DNA of 10,018 nucleotides from OFTM382 sp964352615. Lineage in GTDB: Bacteria > Planctomycetota > Phycisphaerae > Phycisphaerales > UBA1924. Both the position numbers and the translations under genes were made by a program. The stretch is taken from assembly GCA_964352615.1 (NCBI GenBank), contig CAYGSG010000093.1, positions 1-10,018 on the forward strand. Reading direction: 5' to 3'. Below the pieces are notes generated by a model. It searched no databases. It saw nothing but the letters and a program-made list of their open reading frames with translations, and had not been told where the DNA came from. Of this stretch, positions 1 to 5,965 are shown piece by piece. Every line of letters begins with the position of its first letter. Position 1 is the stretch's first letter.

Positions 1-1068
1 TTGTCGGGCGTGTGGGGTGGGTGGGGGGGCGGGGGGGGTGGGGGTGGCGGGGCGGGTGGTCTGGGCAACACAGGCGGATTGGCCGGCGCGAGCGGCAGCG
101 GCGGGCAGGGCGGCGACGGCGGCGCTGGGGCGGGCGGCACGGTGCAGTTCCTGTCGTCCTACGCGGTCGGTGCGACGCAACTTGATGTGAGTTCGGGCAA
201 CGCCAACCCCGACCACGCAGGCGCCGTGATCTATGGCGCATTCGACGACCAACTCGACAAGACGTTCGCGGCCGGAACGATCGAGGTGCCCAGAACCGTT
301 GACTTCCTGCTGGCAGATACGCCCTTCTCATCAACCAAGCAGCGGCCGATCCCGGGTCTGCGTGGCGGGGCTGCGCCGTACGGATTGTACGACAGGGGCT
401 TCCAGGGCATCGACCTGCGTACCTACACCGGATTCTCGACGGCGGTGGACCGTTTCGTCATCTTCATGGTCGAAGACCCACGGACGATGCTGTCGACGAC
501 AACGGCGGGTGGCGATCAGCTTGAGGTGCCCGGCGATCTGATCGTGGTGCTGAACCTGTCACTGGATCCGATCGACAGCGTGGAACTGTCAACACCGGAG
601 TCCACCGTTCAAATGCCGCAGGTGTTCCCTCCGACCGCCAGGTCCGAGTTTGGTGGCACAGGTCCGTTTGTGAATCCGACCTTCGTACGGGCAGACACCT
701 ACGTGTTCATGATCAACGACGGGGAGAACCCGCTTTTCACACTCACCGCGGACATCAACTCGGGGCCCTTCGCGGGTCAGGTGACGCAGGCCTTCACGCC
801 CGATGACCTTCGTGGCGGTGGCGAGGTCTGGGTGCGATCGCTTGTCTGCACAGGCGACATCGCCGACGACTTCGGCGCGCTCGGCGGTGACGGCATGGTC
901 AGCTTTGGCGACTTCCTCGCGCTGCTTGGCTTGGTTGGTCCTTGCCCGGGCGGCACACCCGGCTGCACCGGCGACATCGCGGACGACTTCGGCACCATCG
1001 GTGGCGACGGCATGGTGAGCTTCGGCGACTTCCTCGCTCTGCTCGGTCTCATCGGGCCGTGCCCGTAA
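1..1068 (+). CDS. Glycine-rich secreted protein with two C-terminal GC-type dockerin-like units (5' end probably missing)
   Basis: The reading frame is open from the first base and begins on TTG with no visible ribosome binding site or signal peptide, so the gene probably starts left of the window. Residues 1-46 are almost pure Gly/Ala/Ser/Asn. Residues 47-280 form a moderately hydrophobic, Asp/Thr/Val-rich region that looks like a beta-rich extracellular domain (for example FVIFMVEDP and DLIVVLNLSLDPIDSVEL), which I cannot assign to a family. Residues 283-316 and 322-355 are two 34-residue copies of CTGDIADDFG..GGDGMVSFGDFLALLGL.GPCP joined by GGTPG, and the second ends the protein. Each has a calcium-loop-like D-D-F-G...D-G...D pattern flanked by cysteines. 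In Phycisphaerales such C-termini mark exported proteins and are thought to serve in attachment or sorting. Role otherwise unknown. The stop lies 10 bp from the stop of the convergent small gene. Confidence 0.8.
   Translation: MSGVWGGWGGGGGGGGGAGGLGNTGGLAGASGSGGQGGDGGAGAGGTVQFLSSYAVGATQLDVSSGNANPDHAGAVIYGAFDDQLDKTFAAGTIEVPRTVDFLLADTPFSSTKQRPIPGLRGGAAPYGLYDRGFQGIDLRTYTGFSTAVDRFVIFMVEDPRTMLSTTTAGGDQLEVPGDLIVVLNLSLDPIDSVELSTPESTVQMPQVFPPTARSEFGGTGPFVNPTFVRADTYVFMINDGENPLFTLTADINSGPFAGQVTQAFTPDDLRGGGEVWVRSLVCTGDIADDFGALGGDGMVSFGDFLALLGLVGPCPGGTPGCTGDIADDFGTIGGDGMVSFGDFLALLGLIGPCP
14..56 (+). repeat. Poly-G / G-quadruplex-prone tract encoding poly-glycine
   Basis: A nearly uninterrupted guanine stretch includes runs of seven (23-29) and eight (31-38) G plus several runs of three to five G separated by single T or C. 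It encodes the Gly-rich N-terminus of the first protein. The pattern fits the general G-quadruplex motif of four or more G-runs with short loops. Homopolymeric G runs of this length are also prone to replication slippage. Any effect in the cell is inference. Confidence 0.6.
847..1065 (+). repeat. Tandem duplication of a 102-bp dockerin-like coding unit
   Basis: Two in-frame copies, 847-948 and 964-1065, are separated by 15 bp encoding GGTPG, giving a 117-bp period. The encoded units differ at only three positions (A/T and L/I after DDFG, and V/I before GPCP), while many differences between the DNA copies are synonymous. This suggests selection on the protein after the duplication, not a very recent copy event. 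Confidence 0.85.
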
Positions 1069-1078
1069 GGACACCGAG

Positions 1079-1300
1079 CTAGTCGTCTTCCTTCGGACCG
1101 GCCTTCATCAGGCGCTCGCCGTCGGCCGCGGTCATCGAGCCCTCGGCGATGTACGCCGCGATCTCGCGCCGGCTGCGCTCCTTGGTCGATCGATTGATGA
1201 CCGAAGCAAAGCTCCCGAACACGATGGCGATGATGCCGACCAAGCCGAGCACCATGAAGATGAAGTTTTCTTCGAGGAATCCTGCTGTTGCATCGTCCAT
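1079..1300 (-). CDS. Small single-pass membrane protein, 73 aa, unknown function
   Basis: I chose the ATG at 1300 because GGAGA lies six bases upstream. The frame extends upstream to another ATG at 1351, but that extension (MARLPNQRGEHDHRRP) is arginine-rich, lacks a comparable site and looks like noncoding sequence. The protein starts MDDATAGFLEEN, followed by one hydrophobic helix at about residues 13-35 (FIFMVLGLVGIIAIVFGSFASVI). A short basic cytoplasmic segment (NRSTKERSRREIAAYI) then leads to AEGSMTAADGERLMKAG and an acidic end. The last part resembles a short two-helix SHOCT-like motif (helix, 'EGSM', helix), a pattern often seen after a transmembrane helix in small planctomycete proteins. 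That resemblance is from memory and weak. It is divergent from aat and convergent with the dockerin-like gene. Confidence 0.8.
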   Translation of the reverse strand: MDDATAGFLEENFIFMVLGLVGIIAIVFGSFASVINRSTKERSRREIAAYIAEGSMTAADGERLMKAGPKEDD

Positions 1301-1423
1301 CGCTGGTCTCCGGTGGTCGTGTTCGCCCCGCTGATTCGGCAGGCGGGCCATTCAGTGTTGGGAGCGGGCGGGGCTCGATTTCAGCCCAACGCGTTCGCCC
1401 CCACCCAAGCATACTGATAGGCC
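1301..1423. promoter_or_regulatory. Divergent intergenic region between the small membrane protein gene and aat
   Basis: This 123-bp gap must hold the start signals of both divergent genes. On the minus strand, GGAGA sits just ahead of the small membrane protein start. On the plus strand, CATACT at 1410-1415 is a partial match to a -10 box and ends eight bases before the aat ATG, with no Shine-Dalgarno in between. The aat transcript could therefore be nearly leaderless. No convincing -35 box is visible on either strand, so the promoter assignment is tentative. Confidence 0.35.
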
Positions 1424-2134
1424 ATGGCCGCGCCCAAGCCAACTTCGGGTCTGAACCCCGCCCAGCGGCGGGCGGCGGCTGAACTGCACGCGCTGTATGG
1501 ACGGGGTCTGTTCCCCATGGCCGAGGATCCGAGGCCCGGCAGGCTCGCGGAGATCTACTGGTACGACCCCGATCCGAGGGCGCTGCTGCCGCTGACGCCT
1601 GAAGCGGGGCTGCACGTGCCCCGCCGCCTGGCGCGAACGGTTCGCCAACAGCGGTACCCGGTGTCGAGCGATGAGGACTTCGATGCGGTCGTGGCGATGT
1701 GCGGCGATCCGTCCCGGCCCGGCGCGTGGATCGACGAACAGATCCGCATGATCGCCACCCTGCTGCACCGCGCTGGCCACGCGCACAGCATCCAGGCGCG
1801 AAATGAATCGGGCCGGTTGGTGGGGGGGCTCTACGGGGTATCCGTACCGGGCCGCGCGGGGCCGGTGTTCTGCGCCGAGTCGATGGTGACGGACTTCGAG
1901 TTTGGGACCGATGCGGGCAAGGTGTGCCTGGTGCATCTGCTGGCTCACTTGCACGCCCGGGGCTACTCGGCGTGCGATGTGCAATTGGCCAATCCGCACA
2001 CCGAGCAGTTTGGCCTTGTCGAAGTCCCGCGTGAGGCGTACCACGCGATGCTCGCGCCGAGCACGGGCGCTGAGCCGTGCCGTTGGATGCCGTTCGAACC
2101 GCTGATGGCGGCGGGCAGTTCGCCCAGCCAATAG
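1424..2134 (+). CDS. aat: Leucyl/phenylalanyl-tRNA-protein transferase
   Basis: This cytoplasmic enzyme moves Leu or Phe from aminoacyl-tRNA to the N-terminal Arg or Lys of a protein, creating an N-degron for ClpS/ClpAP-type proteolysis. The 236-aa length is normal for the family. Recognisable motifs in order are GLFPM (28-32), WYDPDPRALLPL (46-57), AWI (101-103), GHAHSIQ (118-124), LVGGLYGV (132-139), CAESM (150-154), and CDVQLANPHT..FG..EVPREAY (184-206). E152 and D185 correspond to the glutamate and aspartate I recall as catalytically important in the Escherichia coli enzyme (E156 and D186). Several usually conserved positions differ: the expected ..EVW after GHAHS is IQAR, ASK is AGK, and LGA is FGL. 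The start is the ATG at 1424 without an evident Shine-Dalgarno. The gene stands alone and converges on the next minus-strand gene with four bases between the stops. Confidence 0.93.
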   Translation: MAAPKPTSGLNPAQRRAAAELHALYGRGLFPMAEDPRPGRLAEIYWYDPDPRALLPLTPEAGLHVPRRLARTVRQQRYPVSSDEDFDAVVAMCGDPSRPGAWIDEQIRMIATLLHRAGHAHSIQARNESGRLVGGLYGVSVPGRAGPVFCAESMVTDFEFGTDAGKVCLVHLLAHLHARGYSACDVQLANPHTEQFGLVEVPREAYHAMLAPSTGAEPCRWMPFEPLMAAGSSPSQ

Positions 2135-2138
2135 CCGA

Positions 2139-3008
2139 TTAGCCGAGCATGGCGGTGTAGAGCAGGCAGGCCCACTCGCTGTAGAACTCGAACGCGCCCG
2201 CGTCGGTGTGCTTCTGTACGGACGATGAGCCGGTGGATTTGAAGTGCGATTGGAGCGTGTCGGTTGGGGCGCGAAAGTCATCGAAGCCTGTATCGACCAG
2301 CGCGCGCCGGTTGGACTGCGTCAGCAATGCCTCGACGCCCTGCATGTACTCCTTGGCGGAAACGCCCCGGTGTTCGGCGAGGATGTCGGCGTTGAACCGG
2401 CCCGAGGTGATGCGCAGCCGCTGCATCTCGCCGGTGGGCGCTCGGGTGTAGATGTCCATGGCTTCATTCGTGTTCACACGCGAGCTGACATCAGGCACCG
2501 TCCCGCGGCCCGCGAGGGCGCCCCCGATCATCGCACCACCGACCCCGCCGACGATAAAGCCCGTAGCAACGCCGCCCATGCGGGAATTTGGCTTGGTGTT
2601 GACGCGGCGTTCGCTGGAACGGGTCATGGCGCGGACGATCAGGAACAGATGCTCGCAGTTGAGCACGCCCTGGGCAGGTGTGCCGCGCCAGCGCTCGAAG
2701 CCCAGGGCATGGCGGGTGCCGACGGTGGTCCAGAACAGCCGTTTGATGTGCAGCGGGCGCGGCAGGGCGAGCATCGTGCTCTGGAGTGGGGCGTTGGCCA
2801 TCACGCCGCGCTCGCGAAGGTAGGTAAGGGCCGCCCCCGCCTCATTCGGTGGGAGCATGGCAACCACGCCCGGCGTGCCCCGCTTGGCTGCGAGCAGCGC
2901 GTCGTAGGGGTCCATGCCCGTCGCGTGGGCGATCAGGTTGCCCTTGGCCTCGTCGGTCCAGCCGTCGGGCCACTGCACGATCGAGAGGTACGCGCGGTCG
3001 CTGGTCAT
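2139..3008 (-). CDS. Hypothetical 289-aa protein with a glycine-zipper-like segment, translationally coupled to the zinc-ribbon gene
   Basis: The start is the ATG at 3008, which overlaps the upstream gene's TGA (ATGA), with AAGGAA seven bases upstream. The frame stays open to 3182, but that extension only translates the 15-bp repeats and the upstream gene in another frame. Residues 1-95 are mixed alpha/beta (YLSIVQWPDGW...IAHATGMDPYDALLAAKRGTPGVVAMLPPNEAGAALTYLRERGVMA). The spacing 'ATG-D...A......G.P..V......EA...L...GV.A' recalls an L7/L12-C-terminal-like fold, which is a weak inference. Residues 143-169 are very rich in Gly and small hydrophobics (MGGVATGFIVGGVGGAMIGGALAGRG), a glycine-zipper-like stretch that may be membrane-interacting. 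The C-terminal third is soluble-looking and polar. No catalytic motif is recognised. Co-translation suggests a partner role with the membrane protein upstream. Confidence 0.85.
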   Translation of the reverse strand: MTSDRAYLSIVQWPDGWTDEAKGNLIAHATGMDPYDALLAAKRGTPGVVAMLPPNEAGAALTYLRERGVMANAPLQSTMLALPRPLHIKRLFWTTVGTRHALGFERWRGTPAQGVLNCEHLFLIVRAMTRSSERRVNTKPNSRMGGVATGFIVGGVGGAMIGGALAGRGTVPDVSSRVNTNEAMDIYTRAPTGEMQRLRITSGRFNADILAEHRGVSAKEYMQGVEALLTQSNRRALVDTGFDDFRAPTDTLQSHFKSTGSSSVQKHTDAGAFEFYSEWACLLYTAMLG

Positions 3009-3910
3009 GGCTCGGTTCCTTGGGGCTCGGTTCCTTGGGGCTCGGATCCTTGGGACTCGGCTTGCTGGGGCTTGGCTTGCTTGCCGATCTGAGGCTGGCT
3101 TGCTTCGAGCGCACAAAAGATAGTTCCGCACTCGGGGCATCGGTCGCCCCCGCCGGTCATGTCGTACCCGCAGGCAGCGCACCGGGTCTCGAACCAGCGC
3201 CGCCGGCGCTGGCAGCTAATGGGGAGCCACACCGCCGGGCCGAGCGCGAGCAGGCCGATGGCCGTAGCAGCTCCGAGCGAGAACACCGAGGTGCTCCATG
3301 AATAGCAGTTCGTCTTTCGGCGGATCATCACGTCGAGCGGGATCATCGCGGCCACATCCACGATGCTGCCCACGAAGATGAGCATCGAGAGCTTGCGGGT
3401 AACGCCCTCATTATCTTGCCGCTTTACGAAGGCCGCCATCAGTGGGATCATCAGCGCCCAGTGGACCGCGACCACCACAGCCAGCCCCCACCAGGAGTCG
3501 ATCGGGATCGAGTCGATCACGCCGTATTCGCCAAGCGCACCGACCAGCGCAGCGATAAAGCCCACGACCAGCCCCGCAGCGAGCAGGGCGGCACCGATGA
3601 TGGCGAGCCACACGGGAGCGCCTCGTTCGGCCCGGGCGGGGTACCGCATCGGGAGCACGAGCATGAGCTGGAGAAGGATGAACGCACCCATGCACACCGC
3701 CATGAAGATGTTGAACGGCCGGTGGAAGATGACATCCTTGATGTTGGCGAGGCCGCCCAGGCCCAGGTAGTCGCCCGCCGGCCCATCGATCTCGCCGGAC
3801 ATCGCCAGCCATGCAGCGGTTGCGAAATAGGCGGCGACGAACAGCAGCGTCCAATAAGCGATCACGAGGCGCCATTTGAGCCGAAGGCTGTCGATGAGCC
3901 GGGGTTTCAT
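3005..3910 (-). CDS. Six-helix integral membrane protein with C-terminal zinc ribbon and pentapeptide-repeat tail
   Basis: The ATG at 3910 has GAGGA eight bases upstream. The 301-aa product has six hydrophobic segments at about residues 15-37, 68-90, 99-125, 140-160, 174-194 and 205-232. A basic patch (CQRRRRWFE, 233-241) follows, then a zinc ribbon with CAACGYDM at 244-251 and CPECG at 258-262. The four cysteines 244, 247, 258 and 261 probably bind one zinc in the cytoplasm. This ribbon is common in planctomycete membrane proteins of unknown role, sometimes alone and sometimes fused to other domains. The last 20 or so residues are low-complexity (KPQQAESQGSEPQGTEPQGTEP), encoded by a 15-bp tandem repeat. 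The stop overlaps the start of the downstream unknown gene. Transport, sensing and assembly roles are all possible and I cannot choose among them. Confidence 0.87.
   Translation of the reverse strand: MKPRLIDSLRLKWRLVIAYWTLLFVAAYFATAAWLAMSGEIDGPAGDYLGLGGLANIKDVIFHRPFNIFMAVCMGAFILLQLMLVLPMRYPARAERGAPVWLAIIGAALLAAGLVVGFIAALVGALGEYGVIDSIPIDSWWGLAVVVAVHWALMIPLMAAFVKRQDNEGVTRKLSMLIFVGSIVDVAAMIPLDVMIRRKTNCYSWSTSVFSLGAATAIGLLALGPAVWLPISCQRRRRWFETRCAACGYDMTGGGDRCPECGTIFCALEASQPQIGKQAKPQQAESQGSEPQGTEPQGTEP
3009..3083 (-). repeat. 15-bp tandem repeat, about five units, carrying a ribosome binding site
   Basis: The units are 3009-3023 and 3024-3038 (identical), 3039-3053 (one change), then 3054-3068 and 3069-3083 (degenerating). 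On the minus strand each good unit reads CCAAGGAACCGAGCC or close to it. In the membrane protein frame this gives the pentapeptide E-P-Q-G-T/S. The unit next to the ATG at 3008 supplies AAGGAA at correct spacing for the downstream gene. Because the unit length is a multiple of three, copy-number change would not break the upstream frame. Confidence 0.85.
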
Positions 3911-3957
3911 GGGCGGTGTCCTCGGGGGCTGCGGGCGGGCTCTGAGCTGCCAAACGC

Positions 3958-3963
3958 ATCATA
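3958..3963 (-). promoter_or_regulatory. Possible -10 box for the zinc-ribbon membrane protein gene
   Basis: On the minus strand this hexamer reads TATGAT, one base from the TATAAT consensus, and lies 47 bases upstream of the ATG at 3910. No good TTGACA-like -35 is found 16-18 bp further upstream. That position is instead occupied by the 3969-3987 inverted repeat. Assignment is tentative. Confidence 0.3.
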
Positions 3964-3968
3964 TGAGA

Positions 3969-3987
3969 AAAGGGGAACAGCCCCTTT
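3969..3987. promoter_or_regulatory. Perfect 7-bp inverted repeat (possible operator or hairpin)
   Basis: AAAGGGG (3969-3975) and CCCCTTT (3981-3987) are separated by AACAG. The element sits where a -35 box would be expected relative to the TATGAT at 3958-3963, so it could be a repressor or activator site. As RNA it would form a 7-bp stem with a 5-nt loop. It is not followed by a T-run on either strand, which argues against an intrinsic terminator. Confidence 0.4.
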
Positions 3988-4214
3988 GGGCGTTGCGAGT
4001 GCAGCAGAGCGCCTACCATGTTGCTTACCGCCGGTAGTCTGGCCCGATCTGTTGCACCCGTGAGTGGGTCCACCGAGTCGGCGCCGAGAATCTGCTGGCA
4101 AGCTCTGCGGGCGTACTCCGCCAGAGACTTCCCCAGCCGGCCACTCCAAGTTCCAAATCTATGGTCCCGGGTTGCCCTTACTAATTCTGCCGCGCGGCAC
4201 GATCGCGCAGCAGT

Positions 4215-4228
4215 GGAGATCGTTGTTG
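4215..4228 (+). promoter_or_regulatory. Ribosome binding site deciding a TTG start for the helicase
   Basis: GGAG at 4215-4218 is followed by ATCG and two consecutive TTG codons (4223 and 4226). Spacing is four bases to the first and seven to the second, so 4226 is the better start. There is no ATG or GTG in this frame between 4226 and the conserved Q-motif residues. Confidence 0.5.
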
Positions 4229-5944
4229 CCTCACGCACCCGTTACTGACTCTCACTCGGAGGGCTTCGCGCCCCTCGGGCTCTCCAAGCCTCTTCTCGGC
4301 ATGCTCGCTTCGCGCGGCTACGAGAAGCCCACACCCATCCAGGCCAAGACCATTCCCGCGATTCTCGAAGGCCGGGACATCCTCGGCTGTGCGCAGACCG
4401 GCACGGGCAAGACCGCAGCCTTTGCGCTGCCCATTCTTGATCTGCTGACGTTGCGCCCGCCCGCTCGCGCCAAGGGCCAGCGTCGCTCGCCTCGCGCGAT
4501 CATTCTTTCGCCTACCCGCGAGCTCGCGGGCCAGATCGAGAAGAGCTTCGAGACCTACGGCCAGCGCTCCAAGCTCCGCAACGCGGTGATCTATGGCGGC
4601 GTCAAGCAGCACCGCCAGGTGCAGCAGCTCCAAAGCGGGGTGGACATCATCGTCGCCACGCCGGGCCGGCTGCTCGACCTTATGGAGCAGGGCTACGTCG
4701 ATCTGCGTGCCATCGAGATCTTCGTGCTCGATGAAGCCGACCAGATGCTCGACATGGGCTTTATCGACCCAATCCGCAAGGTGGCGAGCGCCATTCCTTC
4801 GAACCACCAGACGCTGCTGTTCAGCGCGACAATGCCGGCGAACATCAAGAAGCTCGCCGACTCGCTGCTGAACAACCCTGTGCACGTGGCGGTCAATCCA
4901 GTTGCCTCGGCGGCGCCGCTCATCGAGCAGTCGCTGTACCAGGTCACGGGCGAGGCCAAGCCCACGCTGCTGGCGCACCTGCTGCGAGCGGGCGATGTCA
5001 CGCGGGCGCTGGTCTTCACCCGCACCAAGCACGGGGCGGACAAGCTCACCAAGAAGCTCGTGCGTGACGGCATTCAGGCCGACGCCATCCACGGCAACAA
5101 GTCGCAGGCCCAACGCCAGCGGGCGCTTACCGCGTTCCGCACGGGCAAGGTCCGCGTGCTGGTGGCGACGGACGTGGCGGCTCGCGGGCTTGATATCTCG
5201 GCGGTCAGCCACGTGTTCAACTTCAACCTGCCCAACGAGCCCGAGGCGTACGTCCACCGCATCGGCCGAACGGGCCGTGCGGGTAAGACGGGCATCGCGA
5301 TCTCGTTCTGCAGCCGGGAGGAGCGGAACTTCCTGCGGTCGATCGAAAAACTCATCGGCACCACGATGGAAGTCACCGAGTTGCCCGAAGACCTCGGCCC
5401 GGTGACCAGCTCCGAGGGCTTCTGCGCCACCAACGAGAACCCCAGGCCCCAGCAGCGTTCGGGCCGAGGCAGCCGAAGCAACAACGGCAGCACCACGCCC
5501 CGCAATGAGCAGCGGCCCGCCCCAAGATCAGGGCCACGCTCAGGTCCGCGCTCAGCTCCCCGTTCGGCTCCTCGTTCCGACAATCGGCCGCCGCGCGCTC
5601 GCACGCAGGGTCAGGCCAGTTCGGGCGGGGACAACTACACGGACTACGGCGCTGGTTCCGGCTCAGGTTCTGGTTCGGGCTACCGCTCGGGCTCGGCGAG
5701 TGGCTCGGGCTCTGGGTCTGGCTCGGGTCGTCGTCCCGTCAAGACCAACAGCGGGGCCGGTGGCAACAGTGGTGGTGGGGGCGGGGGAGCAGCAACGCCC
5801 TCCCGGCCCAAGCGCACCTACAACGCCGATGCCCGCAGCGAGGGGTTCGAGGCCAAACCCGCGCCCCGCAGCGGCCCACGAAGGCCCAAAAAGGCTGCGG
5901 GCAACGCCCAATCGGCACGGGTCCGCAAGGCCCGCTCCAGCTGA
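4226..5944 (+). CDS. DEAD-box ATP-dependent RNA helicase (RhlE/CshA-like) with long disordered tail
   Basis: The preferred start is TTG at 4226, giving 572 aa: GGAG lies seven bases upstream and translation then begins just before the Q-motif region. TTG at 4223 is an alternative, and an ATG at 4064 opens the same frame but adds unrelated sequence. In 572-aa numbering the helicase motifs are intact: Q motif GF..LGL...GYEKPTPIQ (13-39), Walker A AQTGTGKT (56-63), PTREL (96-100), TPGR (145-148), DEAD (169-172), SAT (200-202), ATDVAARGLD (314-323), and HRIGRTGRAG (344-353). Such enzymes unwind short RNA duplexes in ribosome assembly, mRNA decay or cold adaptation. Residues from about 406 form a low-complexity tail with PRSG/PRSA repeats, (GS)n, poly-Gly and a basic end, probably disordered and RNA-binding. 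The RhlE-like subfamily is inferred from layout, so I give no symbol. Confidence 0.93.
   Translation: MPHAPVTDSHSEGFAPLGLSKPLLGMLASRGYEKPTPIQAKTIPAILEGRDILGCAQTGTGKTAAFALPILDLLTLRPPARAKGQRRSPRAIILSPTRELAGQIEKSFETYGQRSKLRNAVIYGGVKQHRQVQQLQSGVDIIVATPGRLLDLMEQGYVDLRAIEIFVLDEADQMLDMGFIDPIRKVASAIPSNHQTLLFSATMPANIKKLADSLLNNPVHVAVNPVASAAPLIEQSLYQVTGEAKPTLLAHLLRAGDVTRALVFTRTKHGADKLTKKLVRDGIQADAIHGNKSQAQRQRALTAFRTGKVRVLVATDVAARGLDISAVSHVFNFNLPNEPEAYVHRIGRTGRAGKTGIAISFCSREERNFLRSIEKLIGTTMEVTELPEDLGPVTSSEGFCATNENPRPQQRSGRGSRSNNGSTTPRNEQRPAPRSGPRSGPRSAPRSAPRSDNRPPRARTQGQASSGGDNYTDYGAGSGSGSGSGYRSGSASGSGSGSGSGRRPVKTNSGAGGNSGGGGGGAATPSRPKRTYNADARSEGFEAKPAPRSGPRRPKKAAGNAQSARVRKARSS
5522..5731 (+). repeat. 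Low-complexity coding repeats in the helicase tail (PRSG/PRSA and GS runs)
   Basis: Positions 5522-5578 encode four to five copies of the tetrapeptide P-R-S-G/A from imperfect 12-bp units. Positions 5648-5731 encode a Gly-Ser alternation interrupted by YRSGSA, from degenerate hexamers such as GGCTCG and GGTTCC. Codon choice varies between units, so the DNA repeats are imperfect. This fits old repeat expansion or selection for composition. Confidence 0.75.
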
Positions 5945-5965
5945 GAGCCAACCGCCCTGCTTGGA

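Larger units (their letters stand above)
3911..4225. other. Divergent intergenic region between the zinc-ribbon gene and the DEAD-box helicase gene
   Basis: I see no convincing gene in this 315-bp stretch. The helicase frame is open back to 4064, but the extra 54 residues have no family resemblance and read like translated noncoding DNA. The left part (3958-3987) holds a TATGAT-like -10 on the minus strand and a perfect 7-bp inverted repeat. The right part is a potential long 5' leader for the helicase gene, ending in GGAG at 4215-4218. No tRNA fold or riboswitch that I recognise is present. Both divergent promoters should lie here. Confidence 0.5.

Noticed and set aside
1..140. Resemblance of the Gly-rich start to mycobacterial PE_PGRS proteins
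   Set aside because: There is no PE domain, and the C-terminal dockerin-like units and neighbours point to a planctomycete. The similarity is compositional.
1352..2281. Long minus-strand open frame (309 codons) opposite aat
   Set aside because: It is antisense to a clear aat gene, its translation is rich in Arg/His/Pro with no motif, and long antisense frames are expected in DNA with high GC at third codon positions.
3009..3083. Short direct repeats considered as a CRISPR array
   Set aside because: The units are 15 bp, contiguous without spacers, and translate in frame within a gene.
2244..3092. Plus-strand open frame (282 codons) opposite the glycine-zipper protein gene
   Set aside because: The minus-strand gene has a good ribosome binding site and an ATGA overlap. 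The plus-strand frame has neither and translates the 15-bp repeat into GSVPW-type low complexity.
3911..4225. Search for a tRNA, cold-shock leader or known riboswitch in the divergent region
   Set aside because: No cloverleaf, CCA end or recognisable riboswitch core could be traced by eye. Only the 3969-3987 dyad stands out.
3411..4238. Minus-strand open frame (275 codons) overlapping the zinc-ribbon gene in another frame
   Set aside because: It covers the same DNA as the six-helix protein but its translation is Arg/Pro/His-rich without helices, and its start lies in the noncoding divergent region.
4181..5257. Minus-strand open frame (358 codons) opposite the helicase
   Set aside because: It shadows the conserved helicase motifs on the plus strand and shows no domain or ribosome binding site of its own.
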